Shown here in pieces: positions 25,692 to 34,500 of a stretch of DNA of 64,000 bases. The stretch is from SVQP01 sp045594705 (GTDB taxonomy: Bacteria > Bacillota > Clostridia > Oscillospirales > CAG-272). Made by a program: the position numbers and the translations under genes. The stretch's first letter is position 1, and each line of letters opens with the position of its first letter. The notes under the pieces were generated by a model. The model did no database searches, had not been told where the DNA came from, and saw only the letters and a program-made list of their open reading frames with translations. Location of the stretch: NCBI GenBank assembly GCA_045594705.1, contig JAZNZB010000038.1:1-64000 (forward strand). Direction: 5' to 3'.

Positions 25692-27281
25692 TTAGTCCTT
25701 CTTCTTTGCTACGAAAGCAACGCCCAGAAGAGCAACCAGAGCTACTACGGGAGCAGCAATGATGGAGCCGCAGCCGGACTTTTCAGCCTCGGTGGTAGCT
25801 TCCTCGGTGGGAGCCTCAGTGGAGGGAGCGGTGGTTGCGGGAGCATCGGTAGTGGGAGCCTCGGTCTGTTCCTCAGTGGTGGGTTCCTCAGTGGTAACTT
25901 CTTCTGCATTGTAGCCCTTAGAGGTCAGCCAAGCCTGGGTGTAAGCGGTAGCCTCTTCAACGGAGCGGAATGCGCCGTAGAAAGCGATATCGAAGTTGTT
26001 GTACTCTTCGTTGGTAATATCGTCTGCATCAAAGTCGTAACCAATACGGATGCTGTTGATTCTGCCTTCCCAACCACCAATAGCGGTCTCATCATCATCG
26101 TCGGTGTAATCGGAGAAGTCAATGATACCCATGGTCCAGCCGCCACCGAAGTCATACTCGGTGGGATCCCAGGTTTCGCTGTAGGTGTTCTCAGCGCTCA
26201 GGATGTCACCTGCGCAGTAGTAAACGTTACCCTGGTTAGCCCAGCAGTTTCTGGTCAGAACTGCGATGTAGGGGAAGTCAGCTGCTTCGTAGGAAACCTC
26301 GGACTTAACGCCCAACGTGATATAGGGGGACTGAGTCTGTGCGGTAACCTTAACGGAACCGTCCTCGTTGATCTCGTGTACGCCACCTGCTACGCTGATC
26401 TTTCTGAAGTCTCTGAGGGTAGAATCCCACAGAACTGCAGGCTCGTTAGCGGGGATGTTTTCGGAGGGAGCGATGGGAGCCTTAGCACGGAGGTCCTCTT
26501 CGGGAACTGCGGAGTCGTCACCTACAGGGATATCGCCCTGCCACTCGGTGATAGCAAAGGAAATCTTCGAATCAGCAACACCGGTCTGAGTGCAGATATT
26601 TACATAGCAGCCTTCAGCAAACACTTCATCAAAGTGAGCGTTCATCTTATCGTCGCCAACAAATTCGTGACCGTTTACAGCAACTACGTAGCCGCCATCA
26701 GCATACTTAACAGTGAAGGTGTACTCTTCCTGATCATTGTCGTTCATAGGAACTTCAATCGTGGGGAAAGCAGCAGTAAGAGGAACCCAGTTAGCGTCCT
26801 TATCAACGTAGAAGGGCTGAGCCTGGGCGGAGCCGTAGCCGCCGCCACGAATCAGAATGCAAAGACCCTCGCCGTATTCAGCACTGGGGGGAGCAGACAT
26901 ATTGCCGCTGGACAGGTTGAAGGAGATCCACTGGTCCTTGCCTTCGCCGCCGTCATAAGCGTACTCAAGAATGGTCATCTTGAGGTTAACGGAATAACCG
27001 TTACCATCGTTATTAGCCTTGAGATCTACAGGGTTCTTGAGGTGTACCTGAACGAAGGGAGTATTGTTGGGAGCGTACTCGGGAGGATCAACAACAAAGC
27101 CCAGTTCGGGATCGTAGTGGTAGCCAGCTGCGGGGCAGTAGCTGCCTTCGTCTTCATAGTCGTCAGCACTTCTGGAGGTTACCCAGTCACCTTCGAGCGC
27201 TGCGGAGGTAGAAACTACCATAGCAGCTGCCAGGGACAGAACCATCAGAGAAGCGAGCAGCACGGAAAGAAATCTTTTCAT
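25692..27281 (-). CDS. secreted two-domain surface protein with Cys-containing C-terminal tail, paralog 4
   Basis: 529 residues from MKRFLSVLLASLMVLSLAAA. Signal peptide to about 26, domain A (EGDWVTSRSADDYEDEGSYC onward, DQWISFNLSSGNM, GEGLCILIRGGGYGSAQAQP) and domain B (GRINSIRIGYDFDADDITNE, NNFDIAFYGAFRSVEEATAY). A Thr/Glu/Ala/Pro-rich linker follows, and the tail EKSGCGSIIAAPVVALVALL + GVAFVAKKKD. It is the first-placed gene of the four on the minus strand. AAGGAG precedes the ATG. Codon use is noticeably biased (GGT, AAG, ATC), suggesting high expression. This is an impression, not a computed value. Confidence 0.75.
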   Translation of the reverse strand: MKRFLSVLLASLMVLSLAAAMVVSTSAALEGDWVTSRSADDYEDEGSYCPAAGYHYDPELGFVVDPPEYAPNNTPFVQVHLKNPVDLKANNDGNGYSVNLKMTILEYAYDGGEGKDQWISFNLSSGNMSAPPSAEYGEGLCILIRGGGYGSAQAQPFYVDKDANWVPLTAAFPTIEVPMNDNDQEEYTFTVKYADGGYVVAVNGHEFVGDDKMNAHFDEVFAEGCYVNICTQTGVADSKISFAITEWQGDIPVGDDSAVPEEDLRAKAPIAPSENIPANEPAVLWDSTLRDFRKISVAGGVHEINEDGSVKVTAQTQSPYITLGVKSEVSYEAADFPYIAVLTRNCWANQGNVYYCAGDILSAENTYSETWDPTEYDFGGGWTMGIIDFSDYTDDDDETAIGGWEGRINSIRIGYDFDADDITNEEYNNFDIAFYGAFRSVEEATAYTQAWLTSKGYNAEEVTTEEPTTEEQTEAPTTDAPATTAPSTEAPTEEATTEAEKSGCGSIIAAPVVALVALLGVAFVAKKKD

Positions 27282-27336
27282 GATGAAAATCTCCTTTGAT
27301 AAAAATAGTTTTGGTATCGCATATATGCGCAGTATT

Positions 27337-27365
27337 ATTATAGCACAATTGTCAAATTCCGTAAA
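27337..27365 (-). promoter_or_regulatory. promoter of paralog 4
   Basis: Minus strand: TTTACG (27360-27365), 17 bp, TATAAT (27337-27342), preceded by TGCCTA, matching the CTATTTAC box of the other three promoters. Confidence 0.78.
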
Positions 27366-27436
27366 TAGGCACTTTTACGAAAAATCACTTAATTTACTGG
27401 TATTATTGCACAAAACAAGTTCACATCGGCATCACA

Positions 27437-29533
27437 TTACAAAAGCGTCTCATAGTAGTATATAGGCAGTGCGCTCCAGCCGTGACAAAGGCTTGCGGCG
27501 TGCCCGAAATCCGAAAGGCCGATGATGGTCTCCCAGAAGGTGGTTGCACCGTTGCGCAACATATGAAAATAGTCACGGTCCAGCTCGTCAATGATCACCC
27601 CTGCGTATGCTTCCCTGTCATATGATAGCAGCGCGTCAAAGCGGAAGGAGTTCATGCTCAGCGTATTGGGATGCACCGTATATCCGCAATTGTCTTTTCC
27701 GTTGGTAGCGAGAATACGCAAAATATTGGTCTTATCAACGCCATCTGCCGCGCCGCACAGCATGCAAAGTGCATTGGTCAGCACGCTGTATTCCCCTCTG
27801 CAACGGTTTTCAAACGACTCGAACAGGCGAGTCTCGGGATTATAGAATTCCCTTGCGATCGCTGCGTTGACGCGCTTTGAAAGCTCGCGGTATTCCCCTG
27901 CCTCTCGGGTCTTGCCGAGCGCATCACAGATCTTTGCCATATGCACAAGCGCAAGCGAGAAAAAGGCGTTGAGCGGTGCTTCCATGCTGCGGTTTTGCTC
28001 AAAGAAATGGCCGTTCATGCCGGGACTCCATTCATAGAAGTTCCAGTATCCTCCCTCACCGTAGAAATTCTCGATCAGGCCGCTTTCCTGCAGCTTTCCG
28101 ATAAACGTATGGATGATGGTATCCAGCACGGGATAGCACTCCTCTGCGAGCGTCACGTCGCCCGTGTAGCGAATGTATTCCTCCATCTGGATAAAATACA
28201 CGGTTGAGAAGGACGGAATGGGAAAATCCTTGCCTGCGGGATAGCAAAGCGTCAGAATGCCGTCCGGGCGCAAGCCCTTGGAGATCAATTTCAGATTGGC
28301 GCGCGGGAAATCCTTTTCGCCAAAGGCATAATAGCCGCAAAGCATCTGATTGCGCGAGTCCATGCAATAGAGTGCCTGCTCTCTCCAGGGGCAGTCCTCA
28401 TAGTGCTCGTGCATGCATTGCAGCAGCGTATTGGCACAGACCTCGTAGATGGTATTCTGCAAGAGATTTCCCTTTTCGAATTTCTTGGCGGTCACGGGAT
28501 ACAGCGTAGGTCTCAGACCTGCGTAATGCACGGTAAATTCGGTGGCGTTGACAAAGAACTGCACGTATCGGCAGCCAAAGCGTCGGAAGGTATGCAGGTA
28601 TTGGTTTCTTCCCTTTTTGGCTCTGTAATCGGCCGAGAATCCTCGCACGGACGTGCGGCATCTGCCGTCGGCCAGGTGCTCTCCGTAGCCGATCTCGATC
28701 TGACAGTCGTGCGGTACTTCAATGTCAAAGTCCAAAAATCCCGCCCATTCCTGTCCGAGATCCACAATAAAGAAGATGCCCTGCGCCACGTCCTCTGTCT
28801 TAAAATGCACCGGCTTGTCAAAGCCGAAGAATCCGCGCATATCCGAGATCTGCTCGGGATAACGGTGACGAAGCGCTGCGTGTTGCATCATCTTATCGGG
28901 GCTTGTATGCTGCTTTTCCACGTAATCAAAAAGGCCTTGCATACACATCTGCGCTTGTGTTCTCGGAGCAAGCTCCAGCATTTTGACGGGTCGCAGCGTA
29001 AAATCGGTGGAGATCATGGGCATGAGCACACTCGGCGCAAAGCCATCGGTCACATCCCGTTCGATAAAGCCATCGTACGAGGTAGCGTCGTAGTGATAGG
29101 TATAGCCCAGCTGCCCCGAGATCAGCTGTCTGACGTGCGAAATGTAGTCGCGCGACAAGCGCGAAAGCGTGCTTTCATCCGAGTAACAGATGGGAGTATC
29201 CTGCTCACGGATCTCGAAGATCACACCCGGATCACCGTGAATGTAGGTCTGCGTGTCGTCGCCATAGTACCACACTACGATGACCAGTTTGTTCTTGCCT
29301 GCCTTGACAAATTTGGTGACGTCCACGCGGTCACAGACCTTGTAGGTGGGATAATCGGCATATTGGCCAAAGGCGGCAAGCTCGCCGTTAAGGTACACGG
29401 TATAATTGGAGTCTGCGGCTATGGTCAGCGTATAAGGTGCTTGCCCGCTTGCATCAAATTCCGCAATGAAGTCCGCAAATTCATCCGACAGGAGCTCCCC
29501 TGCCTTCCAGATCCATTTAGCTTTCTGAAACAT
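27437..29533 (-). CDS. GH78-like alpha-L-rhamnosidase
   Basis: The 698-residue protein begins with beta-sandwich domains of the kind found in GH78 (AKWIWKAGELLSDEFADFIA, YTLTIAADSNYTVYLNGELA). An (alpha/alpha)6 catalytic region follows from about residue 350. It holds EDCPWREQALYCMDSRNQML (about 387-406), equivalent to the GH78 DCPxR-E catalytic segment, and later YEWSPGMNGHFF. GH78 enzymes remove terminal alpha-L-rhamnose from plant glycosides, pectin or bacterial polysaccharide. No signal peptide is present, so it acts in the cytoplasm on imported sugars. The start overlaps the end of the radical SAM gene by 17 bp, with GGAGG inside that gene. No terminator was seen downstream. Confidence 0.82.
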   Translation of the reverse strand: MFQKAKWIWKAGELLSDEFADFIAEFDASGQAPYTLTIAADSNYTVYLNGELAAFGQYADYPTYKVCDRVDVTKFVKAGKNKLVIVVWYYGDDTQTYIHGDPGVIFEIREQDTPICYSDESTLSRLSRDYISHVRQLISGQLGYTYHYDATSYDGFIERDVTDGFAPSVLMPMISTDFTLRPVKMLELAPRTQAQMCMQGLFDYVEKQHTSPDKMMQHAALRHRYPEQISDMRGFFGFDKPVHFKTEDVAQGIFFIVDLGQEWAGFLDFDIEVPHDCQIEIGYGEHLADGRCRTSVRGFSADYRAKKGRNQYLHTFRRFGCRYVQFFVNATEFTVHYAGLRPTLYPVTAKKFEKGNLLQNTIYEVCANTLLQCMHEHYEDCPWREQALYCMDSRNQMLCGYYAFGEKDFPRANLKLISKGLRPDGILTLCYPAGKDFPIPSFSTVYFIQMEEYIRYTGDVTLAEECYPVLDTIIHTFIGKLQESGLIENFYGEGGYWNFYEWSPGMNGHFFEQNRSMEAPLNAFFSLALVHMAKICDALGKTREAGEYRELSKRVNAAIAREFYNPETRLFESFENRCRGEYSVLTNALCMLCGAADGVDKTNILRILATNGKDNCGYTVHPNTLSMNSFRFDALLSYDREAYAGVIIDELDRDYFHMLRNGATTFWETIIGLSDFGHAASLCHGWSALPIYYYETLL

Positions 29534-30512
29534 GCTCTACCTCCGATTGATAGTATTTTCCTTGGTACAGGTCGTTTTGATACAGAATTTTATCCACGTC
29601 GTTGACCACGGCCGTTTTGCGTCTGCTCCAGTCGGGCGCAAGCAGCGAATCCGGTGCACCGTCTCCGGTCAGACGCGCGATCACGGTATCGGGCGGCAGC
29701 AGCGTCAGGGCCTTGGCCACGATTTCGGTATATGCCGATTGCGTCATGGGCTCGTAGTCACCGTTCAGATATATATCAGCCATGACGGTATTTTTGATCA
29801 CGTGCAAAAGGTGCAGCTTGACCTGATCGGGATGCAATTCCGCCACGTCGCGCACGCTCTGCAGCATGGTCTGCTCGTCTTCGCCCGGCAGACCGAGGAT
29901 CAGATGGATGCAGATGTGAATATGCGGGCTTGCCTCTCGCAGTGCGCGATAACCGGCAACAAAAGAGGCAAAGTCGTGCCCGCGGTTGATCAGCGCAGCG
30001 GTTTGATCGTCCGAGCTTTGCAGACCCAGCTCGACTGTCAGATAGGTGCGGCCAGCAAGCTCCGCAAGATAAGCGACAACGTCACTCTCAAGGCAATCTG
30101 CACGCGTTGCGATATTCAAGCCCACCACGCCCGGGTATGCGAGTGCCTGCTCGAATTTCTCGCGCAAGATCTCAAGCGGCGCGTAGGTGTTTGTATGCGC
30201 CTGGAAATACGGAATGACCTTGTCGGTCTTCCATTTTCCGCTGATCAGCGCGTGGGATCTTTGCATCTGCTCCAAAATCGGCACGTCGGGTGGCGGTGCA
30301 AAATCCCCGCTTCCCTTGTCCGAGCAGTAAATGCAGCCGCCGTGCGCGCATTTGCCGTCGATATTCGGACAGGTAAAGCCCGCGTCGATGGGCAGCTTGG
30401 CAACCTTACCGCCAAAGGTATTTTTGAGAAAATAGTCGTAGGTATAATAGCGTTTATTTGTATCGCTGAACGCAAACGGATTACTTGCCGCCTGCGTGAC
30501 CTTCTTGCCCAT
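29517..30512 (-). CDS. TIGR01212-family (YhcC-like) radical SAM protein
   Basis: The 331-residue protein has the radical SAM cluster cysteines in the arrangement CPNIDGKCAHGGCIYC (about 48-63), typical of the TIGR01212/YhcC group rather than the plain CxxxCxxC form. It also has NIATRADCLESDVVAYLAEL and LTVELGLQSS. Family members are elongator-type radical SAM proteins of unsettled function, possibly RNA modification. Three overlapping starts exist (GTG 30521, ATG 30518, ATG 30512). GAGG 8 nt upstream favours 30512. Promoter at 30536-30564. The 3' end overlaps the rhamnosidase gene. Confidence 0.87.
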   Translation of the reverse strand: MGKKVTQAASNPFAFSDTNKRYYTYDYFLKNTFGGKVAKLPIDAGFTCPNIDGKCAHGGCIYCSDKGSGDFAPPPDVPILEQMQRSHALISGKWKTDKVIPYFQAHTNTYAPLEILREKFEQALAYPGVVGLNIATRADCLESDVVAYLAELAGRTYLTVELGLQSSDDQTAALINRGHDFASFVAGYRALREASPHIHICIHLILGLPGEDEQTMLQSVRDVAELHPDQVKLHLLHVIKNTVMADIYLNGDYEPMTQSAYTEIVAKALTLLPPDTVIARLTGDGAPDSLLAPDWSRRKTAVVNDVDKILYQNDLYQGKYYQSEVEHVSES

Positions 30513-30535
30513 GCCCATCACCTCACTTTGGTTTT

Positions 30536-30564
30536 ATTATACAGGAAATATTTTGCAATGTCAA
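30536..30564 (-). promoter_or_regulatory. promoter of the radical SAM-rhamnosidase unit
   Basis: Minus strand: TTGACA (30559-30564), 17 bp, TATAAT (30536-30541). The -35 hexamer sits directly in the T-tail of the preceding terminator (30575-30597). Confidence 0.85.
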
Positions 30565-30574
30565 TAAAAAATAA

Positions 30575-30597
30575 GAATCCCCGCACAGCGAGGATTC
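30575..30597 (-). terminator. terminator after the aminotransferase gene
   Basis: A 9-bp stem (GAATCCTCG / CGGGGATTC, one wobble) is followed on the minus strand by TTATTTTTTATTG. Confidence 0.83.
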
Positions 30598-30608
30598 TCT
30601 GTTCGATA

Positions 30609-31889
30609 TTATTCTGCCAGCAGCTTTTCAAGTGCCGCAAGTCTGACGCAAACGGTCAGCACGTTCATGGCGTCGGTCAGATCGGGAATGGACGGATAGG
30701 TGGGGGCAATACGGATGTTGGAGTCGGCGGGGTCTTTGCCGTAAGGATAGGTAGCTCCTACCTTGGTCAGCACCACGCCTGCCTCTTTTGCAAGCTCGCC
30801 TGCTCTCTTAGCCGTGCCGGGCATAACGTACAAACTGACGAAATAGCCGCCCTTGGGGTCTGTCCAGTGGGCAATTCCCTTGTCGCCGAGATCGCGCTCC
30901 AGCGTCTCTTTGACGATCTCAAAGCGAGGACGCAGAATGGCCGCCTGCTTTTGCATGATGACCTTGACGTTCTCTGCCGTACCGAAGTACTTGACGTGAC
31001 GCAGCTGGTTAAGCTTGTTATAGCTGATGGTCTGAACGGTCATTTCCTTCTTGGCGTGGTCTAAGTTCGCATCAGACATAGCCATCACGGCAACGCCTGC
31101 ACCGGGATAGGTGATCTTGGAGGTGGAGGCAAAATAGAAGATTCTGTCCTCGTTGCCATACTTGCGGCAGAGCGCGAAAATGTCAGCCAAGTGGTCCTCC
31201 TGTCCGTACAGCGCATGGACGACGTATGCGTTATCCCAAAAGATACGGAAATCGGGGGCTGCGGTTTTCATGCTTGCAAGACGCTCAACCGTTTCGTCGG
31301 AATAGATATATCCGTCCGGATTGGAGTACTTGGGGTTGCACCAGATACCCTTGATGGATGCGTCATTTGCAACCAATTCCTCAACCATGTCCATATCGGG
31401 ACCGGTTTCAAGCATGGGAATGGTGATCATTTCAATACCCATCTTTTCGCAGATCGCAAAGTGGCGATCGTAGCCGGGAGACGGACACAAAAACTTGATC
31501 TGATCCAGCTTGCACCAAGGGGTCGAGCCCTCGGTTGCGGTGCCGTACAGCATACAGCGGCACATGGTATCGTACATCAGCGTCAAGGACGAGTTGCCTG
31601 CTACGAAAATACTGGAAGCGGGGATGCCGAGCAGATCGCCAAACAGCTTTTTTGCCTCGGGCACGCCGTCCAGCATGCCGTAATTGCGGCAGTCAAAGCC
31701 ACTCTCGGAAAAGCAAGATTCACGGTCGATGCAAGTCAGGAGACCGTCTATCATATCCAGCTGCTCCGTACAGGGCTTGCCTCTCGAAAGGTCAAGCGAA
31801 AGGCCCTTTGCCTTGATCTGTTCATATTCCTTTTGTAAGGATTGGTATTCGGCAAGCAGCGTCTGCTGGCTTTGTTCTATATAATGCAT
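30609..31889 (-). CDS. PLP-dependent aminotransferase class I (PF12897-like aspartate aminotransferase)
   Basis: This 426-residue fold-type I aminotransferase starts MHYIEQSQQTLLAEYQSLQK. The N-terminal LDLSRGKPCTEQLDM segment is typical of the PF12897 aspartate aminotransferase branch. The substrate/PLP region includes FVAGNSSLTLMYD. The Asp and Tyr that contact PLP lie near FWDNAYVVHAL, and the Schiff-base lysine is in STSKITYPGAG (about 245-255). The probable reaction is amino-group transfer between an amino acid and a 2-oxoacid; the substrate is unproven. It is a single-gene unit with its own promoter (31924-31952) and terminator. Confidence 0.88.
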   Translation of the reverse strand: MHYIEQSQQTLLAEYQSLQKEYEQIKAKGLSLDLSRGKPCTEQLDMIDGLLTCIDRESCFSESGFDCRNYGMLDGVPEAKKLFGDLLGIPASSIFVAGNSSLTLMYDTMCRCMLYGTATEGSTPWCKLDQIKFLCPSPGYDRHFAICEKMGIEMITIPMLETGPDMDMVEELVANDASIKGIWCNPKYSNPDGYIYSDETVERLASMKTAAPDFRIFWDNAYVVHALYGQEDHLADIFALCRKYGNEDRIFYFASTSKITYPGAGVAVMAMSDANLDHAKKEMTVQTISYNKLNQLRHVKYFGTAENVKVIMQKQAAILRPRFEIVKETLERDLGDKGIAHWTDPKGGYFVSLYVMPGTAKRAGELAKEAGVVLTKVGATYPYGKDPADSNIRIAPTYPSIPDLTDAMNVLTVCVRLAALEKLLAE

Positions 31890-31923
31890 GTCAGTAATAC
31901 TCCTATTTCAATTCAACTCGTTC

Positions 31924-31952
31924 ATTATACCACGGAGCTTGACAATTTGCAA
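31924..31952 (-). promoter_or_regulatory. promoter of the aminotransferase gene
   Basis: Minus strand: TTGCAA (31947-31952), 17 bp, TATAAT (31924-31929). Confidence 0.75.
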
Positions 31953-31986
31953 TAGGTATTTTGAAATATTTTCAAAAATTATTGCA

Positions 31987-34353
31987 TTATTTATCGGGAT
32001 ATTGCGCTTTTTTCCAAAATCCCGCCACGATTTTTGCAAGAGATTGCGCGTCGCTTGCAAATTGTACATCCTCCCAATGTGGGGGAAACAGGTCAATATA
32101 GCGTTGCTCGGCATATCTTTGATCCAGCAAGATTACAACACCGCGGTCGGTATCGGTACGGATCACGCGACCCGCCGCCTGCAGCACGTGATTCATGCCG
32201 GGGTAAACGTAGGCGTATTCGTAGCCCATACCGTTTTGGTCTGCGTAATAATCGCGGATGATGTTTCTCTCGTCCGACAGTCCGGGAATTCCGACCCCCA
32301 CGATGATGCTGCCGATCAGTCTGCCGCCGGGCAGATCCACACCCTCGGAAAACGAGCCGCCCAGCACACAAAAGCCGATCAGCATGCTTGGGTTATCCGC
32401 GCAGAATGCATCGAGAAACTGCTCCTTCTGCTCCTGTGTCATACCGCGCTTCTGCACTAAGATGGGCACATCGGGGTAACGGTCGGAAAATGCCGCAACC
32501 ACCTTTTCCATATAGGAATATGACGGGAAATACACCATGTAATTCCCTACCTTGCCACAAACCGACGCAGCAATATAGGAAGCAGTCTTTTTGATGGATC
32601 TGTCCCTATCCTCGTATCTTGTGCTGATGCCCTCTGCCACTGCCACGCAAAGATTCTCACGCGGAAAGGGTGACGGGAAATTGACCGAAACGGCATGCTT
32701 CCCACCGCCCAGCGTTTGCGCAAAATAGCTTGGAGGCGTCAGCGTTGCGGAGAACATGATCACTGCTTCCGCTTTTTCGTTACACTGCTCAAGCTGACTG
32801 CTGGGATCAAGACAAAGCTGCTTGAGTGTGACCTCTTCTCCCTGCACGGTCAGATAGGTCACAAACCCGGAATCATAAAGCTCAGCTGTTGCCACGTAGG
32901 CGCGCAAAGAGGTATAGAAGGTCTCGATACAATCGTATAATGCATCATAGCTGTGATTTTTCAGCCATTTATCGATGCTTGATGAAAGACTTGAAAGAAC
33001 CTCGTTGACGTCGTCCAATGGCTCGCGCGAGAAATAATAGCCGCATTCGATGCCCTCGCTGCTTTTTTGCATGGTATCGCGGCAATAGCTGCGGACGGTT
33101 TTGAATACACGCATGCTTTCCTTGATCTTTTTTTGCAGCGGCTCGGACTCGGGCAGCATTTGGAGCAAGGAGGCAAATCCGGTGCTCCGGAGCTCGCAGG
33201 AAAACATATCTCTCGCTCTATCCGTCAGGTTATGCGCCTCATCGACAAGAAGTACGTATTTCCCGTTATTTTCCACGAAATATCTGCGCAGCTTGACAGC
33301 AGGATTATACACGTAATTATAGTCACAGATGATAATGCTGCAGAATTCGGACAGATCCAGCGAAAGCTCATATGGGCATACACCGTATTTCTCTGCCACG
33401 CGGCGGATGAGTGCCGAGGTATAGCCGTTCTGGAAGGTCAACAGCTCGGAGATAGCTTGCATGATCTTGGTATGCGAGAGGCTGCGCGGACACTCGTGCT
33501 TGCAGGTGCGGTGCGTACAGCCGTCAACAGGACACATTTGCTCCTTGGCTGAAAGCACAATGGTACGCAGTGGGGCGCCCGCGTCAAACAGGCGTTTTGC
33601 CGCTGCAAAGGCCTCGCGGCGCGTGCTGGATTTGGCAGTCAGATAAAAGATCTTATCGCATTTCCCTTTTCCCATGGCGCGTACGGCGGGATACATGGTG
33701 GAAATGGTTTTGCCGATACCGGTCGGGGCTTGAATAAACAAGCGGCTGCCGTGCATAATATCGCGGTAGCACTCACGCATGAATTCCTCCTGCCCCTCGC
33801 GGATCTCGGGATACGGAAACGCAAGCGTTGCCGCACGCGGCCTGACATCGCGGTTCTGCTCTACGCAATTCTCAATATAAGGCATGGCGCGCGATAGAAT
33901 GGAGGTATATTCCTCTTGCAGCGTTTGGACAGTATAGGTCACGGCAGTGTTTGCGGTCTCTCCCGAGGAAGTGACAGTAATTCTGCGCAAGGTTACACAG
34001 TCAAGCTGCTTGGCTGCAGCCAGAAAATACCCAAGACATCGTTGACGCACGGGGATATTGATGATTTCATCCCGCTCGGGCAGATTGGCTGCGCGGCGGG
34101 AGTGATCGATGATCATGCGCTCACCGTCGATCTCAATGCCCTGCGCAATGCCGCTGACCTTGATAAGCACGCCCGAAAAACGGCAGGTATGCTGCAGCTG
34201 CACATCGGAAAAATACGTTCCGTTCTGTGCACTGACGGCATCCAGCGCGATCTCACACGCAGGCTCTTCGCGAAAGTTGCCGCGCCCGAAAGCAACGGCA
34301 CACAGCTCGCCAAGCTCCAGCTCAACAGCTCCCGTCTGCTCATTGTATCGCAT
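31987..34353 (-). CDS. DinG/XPD-type superfamily 2 DNA helicase
   Basis: This 788-residue helicase has an N-terminal extension (about 1-175) before the helicase core. Walker A is APTGIGKTISTMYP (about 215-228). A cysteine cluster CPVDGCTHRTCKHECP (about 280-295) would hold the Fe-S cluster of XPD/DinG enzymes. The DEAH box is LLVDEAHNL and motif VI is QAAGRVIRTDTDRG near the end. Such enzymes unwind DNA 5'-3' in repair or resolve R-loops and forks. The frame extends to 34443, but GGAGGTGA precedes the ATG at 34353. A promoter at 34384-34412 supports this start. The N-terminal region may be PD-(D/E)XK nuclease-like or regulatory; I could not confirm nuclease motifs. Confidence 0.88.
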   Translation of the reverse strand: MRYNEQTGAVELELGELCAVAFGRGNFREEPACEIALDAVSAQNGTYFSDVQLQHTCRFSGVLIKVSGIAQGIEIDGERMIIDHSRRAANLPERDEIINIPVRQRCLGYFLAAAKQLDCVTLRRITVTSSGETANTAVTYTVQTLQEEYTSILSRAMPYIENCVEQNRDVRPRAATLAFPYPEIREGQEEFMRECYRDIMHGSRLFIQAPTGIGKTISTMYPAVRAMGKGKCDKIFYLTAKSSTRREAFAAAKRLFDAGAPLRTIVLSAKEQMCPVDGCTHRTCKHECPRSLSHTKIMQAISELLTFQNGYTSALIRRVAEKYGVCPYELSLDLSEFCSIIICDYNYVYNPAVKLRRYFVENNGKYVLLVDEAHNLTDRARDMFSCELRSTGFASLLQMLPESEPLQKKIKESMRVFKTVRSYCRDTMQKSSEGIECGYYFSREPLDDVNEVLSSLSSSIDKWLKNHSYDALYDCIETFYTSLRAYVATAELYDSGFVTYLTVQGEEVTLKQLCLDPSSQLEQCNEKAEAVIMFSATLTPPSYFAQTLGGGKHAVSVNFPSPFPRENLCVAVAEGISTRYEDRDRSIKKTASYIAASVCGKVGNYMVYFPSYSYMEKVVAAFSDRYPDVPILVQKRGMTQEQKEQFLDAFCADNPSMLIGFCVLGGSFSEGVDLPGGRLIGSIIVGVGIPGLSDERNIIRDYYADQNGMGYEYAYVYPGMNHVLQAAGRVIRTDTDRGVVILLDQRYAEQRYIDLFPPHWEDVQFASDAQSLAKIVAGFWKKAQYPDK

Positions 34354-34383
34354 GCCGTCACCTCCTTTGCCATCATTATTTCT

Positions 34384-34412
34384 ATTATAACACAATGCGT
34401 GCACTCCGTCAA
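34384..34412 (-). promoter_or_regulatory. promoter of the DinG-like helicase gene
   Basis: Minus strand: TTGACG (34407-34412), 17 bp, TATAAT (34384-34389), back-to-back with the mecA promoter. Confidence 0.82.
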
Positions 34413-34436
34413 TGTCAATTACCATATTTTTAGGGG

Positions 34437-34465
34437 TACACAAAGTCGTGTATTTCGCTTATAAT
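34437..34465 (+). promoter_or_regulatory. promoter of mecA
   Basis: TACACA (34437-34442), 17 bp, TATAAT (34460-34465). The -35 hexamer is weak. Confidence 0.6.
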
Positions 34466-34500
34466 GTTATTAAGAAACGTAACACCGAAAGGATTTCTAT

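Noticed and set aside
20537..27281. tandem paralogs as an assembly artefact
   Set aside because: The four genes differ throughout in sequence and length and have distinct promoters and hairpins.
25650..27299. 549-residue Gly/Ser-rich plus-strand open frame
   Set aside because: The Gly/Ser richness is the complement of Thr/Glu/Pro/Ala codons in paralog 4; there is no signal peptide or start signal.
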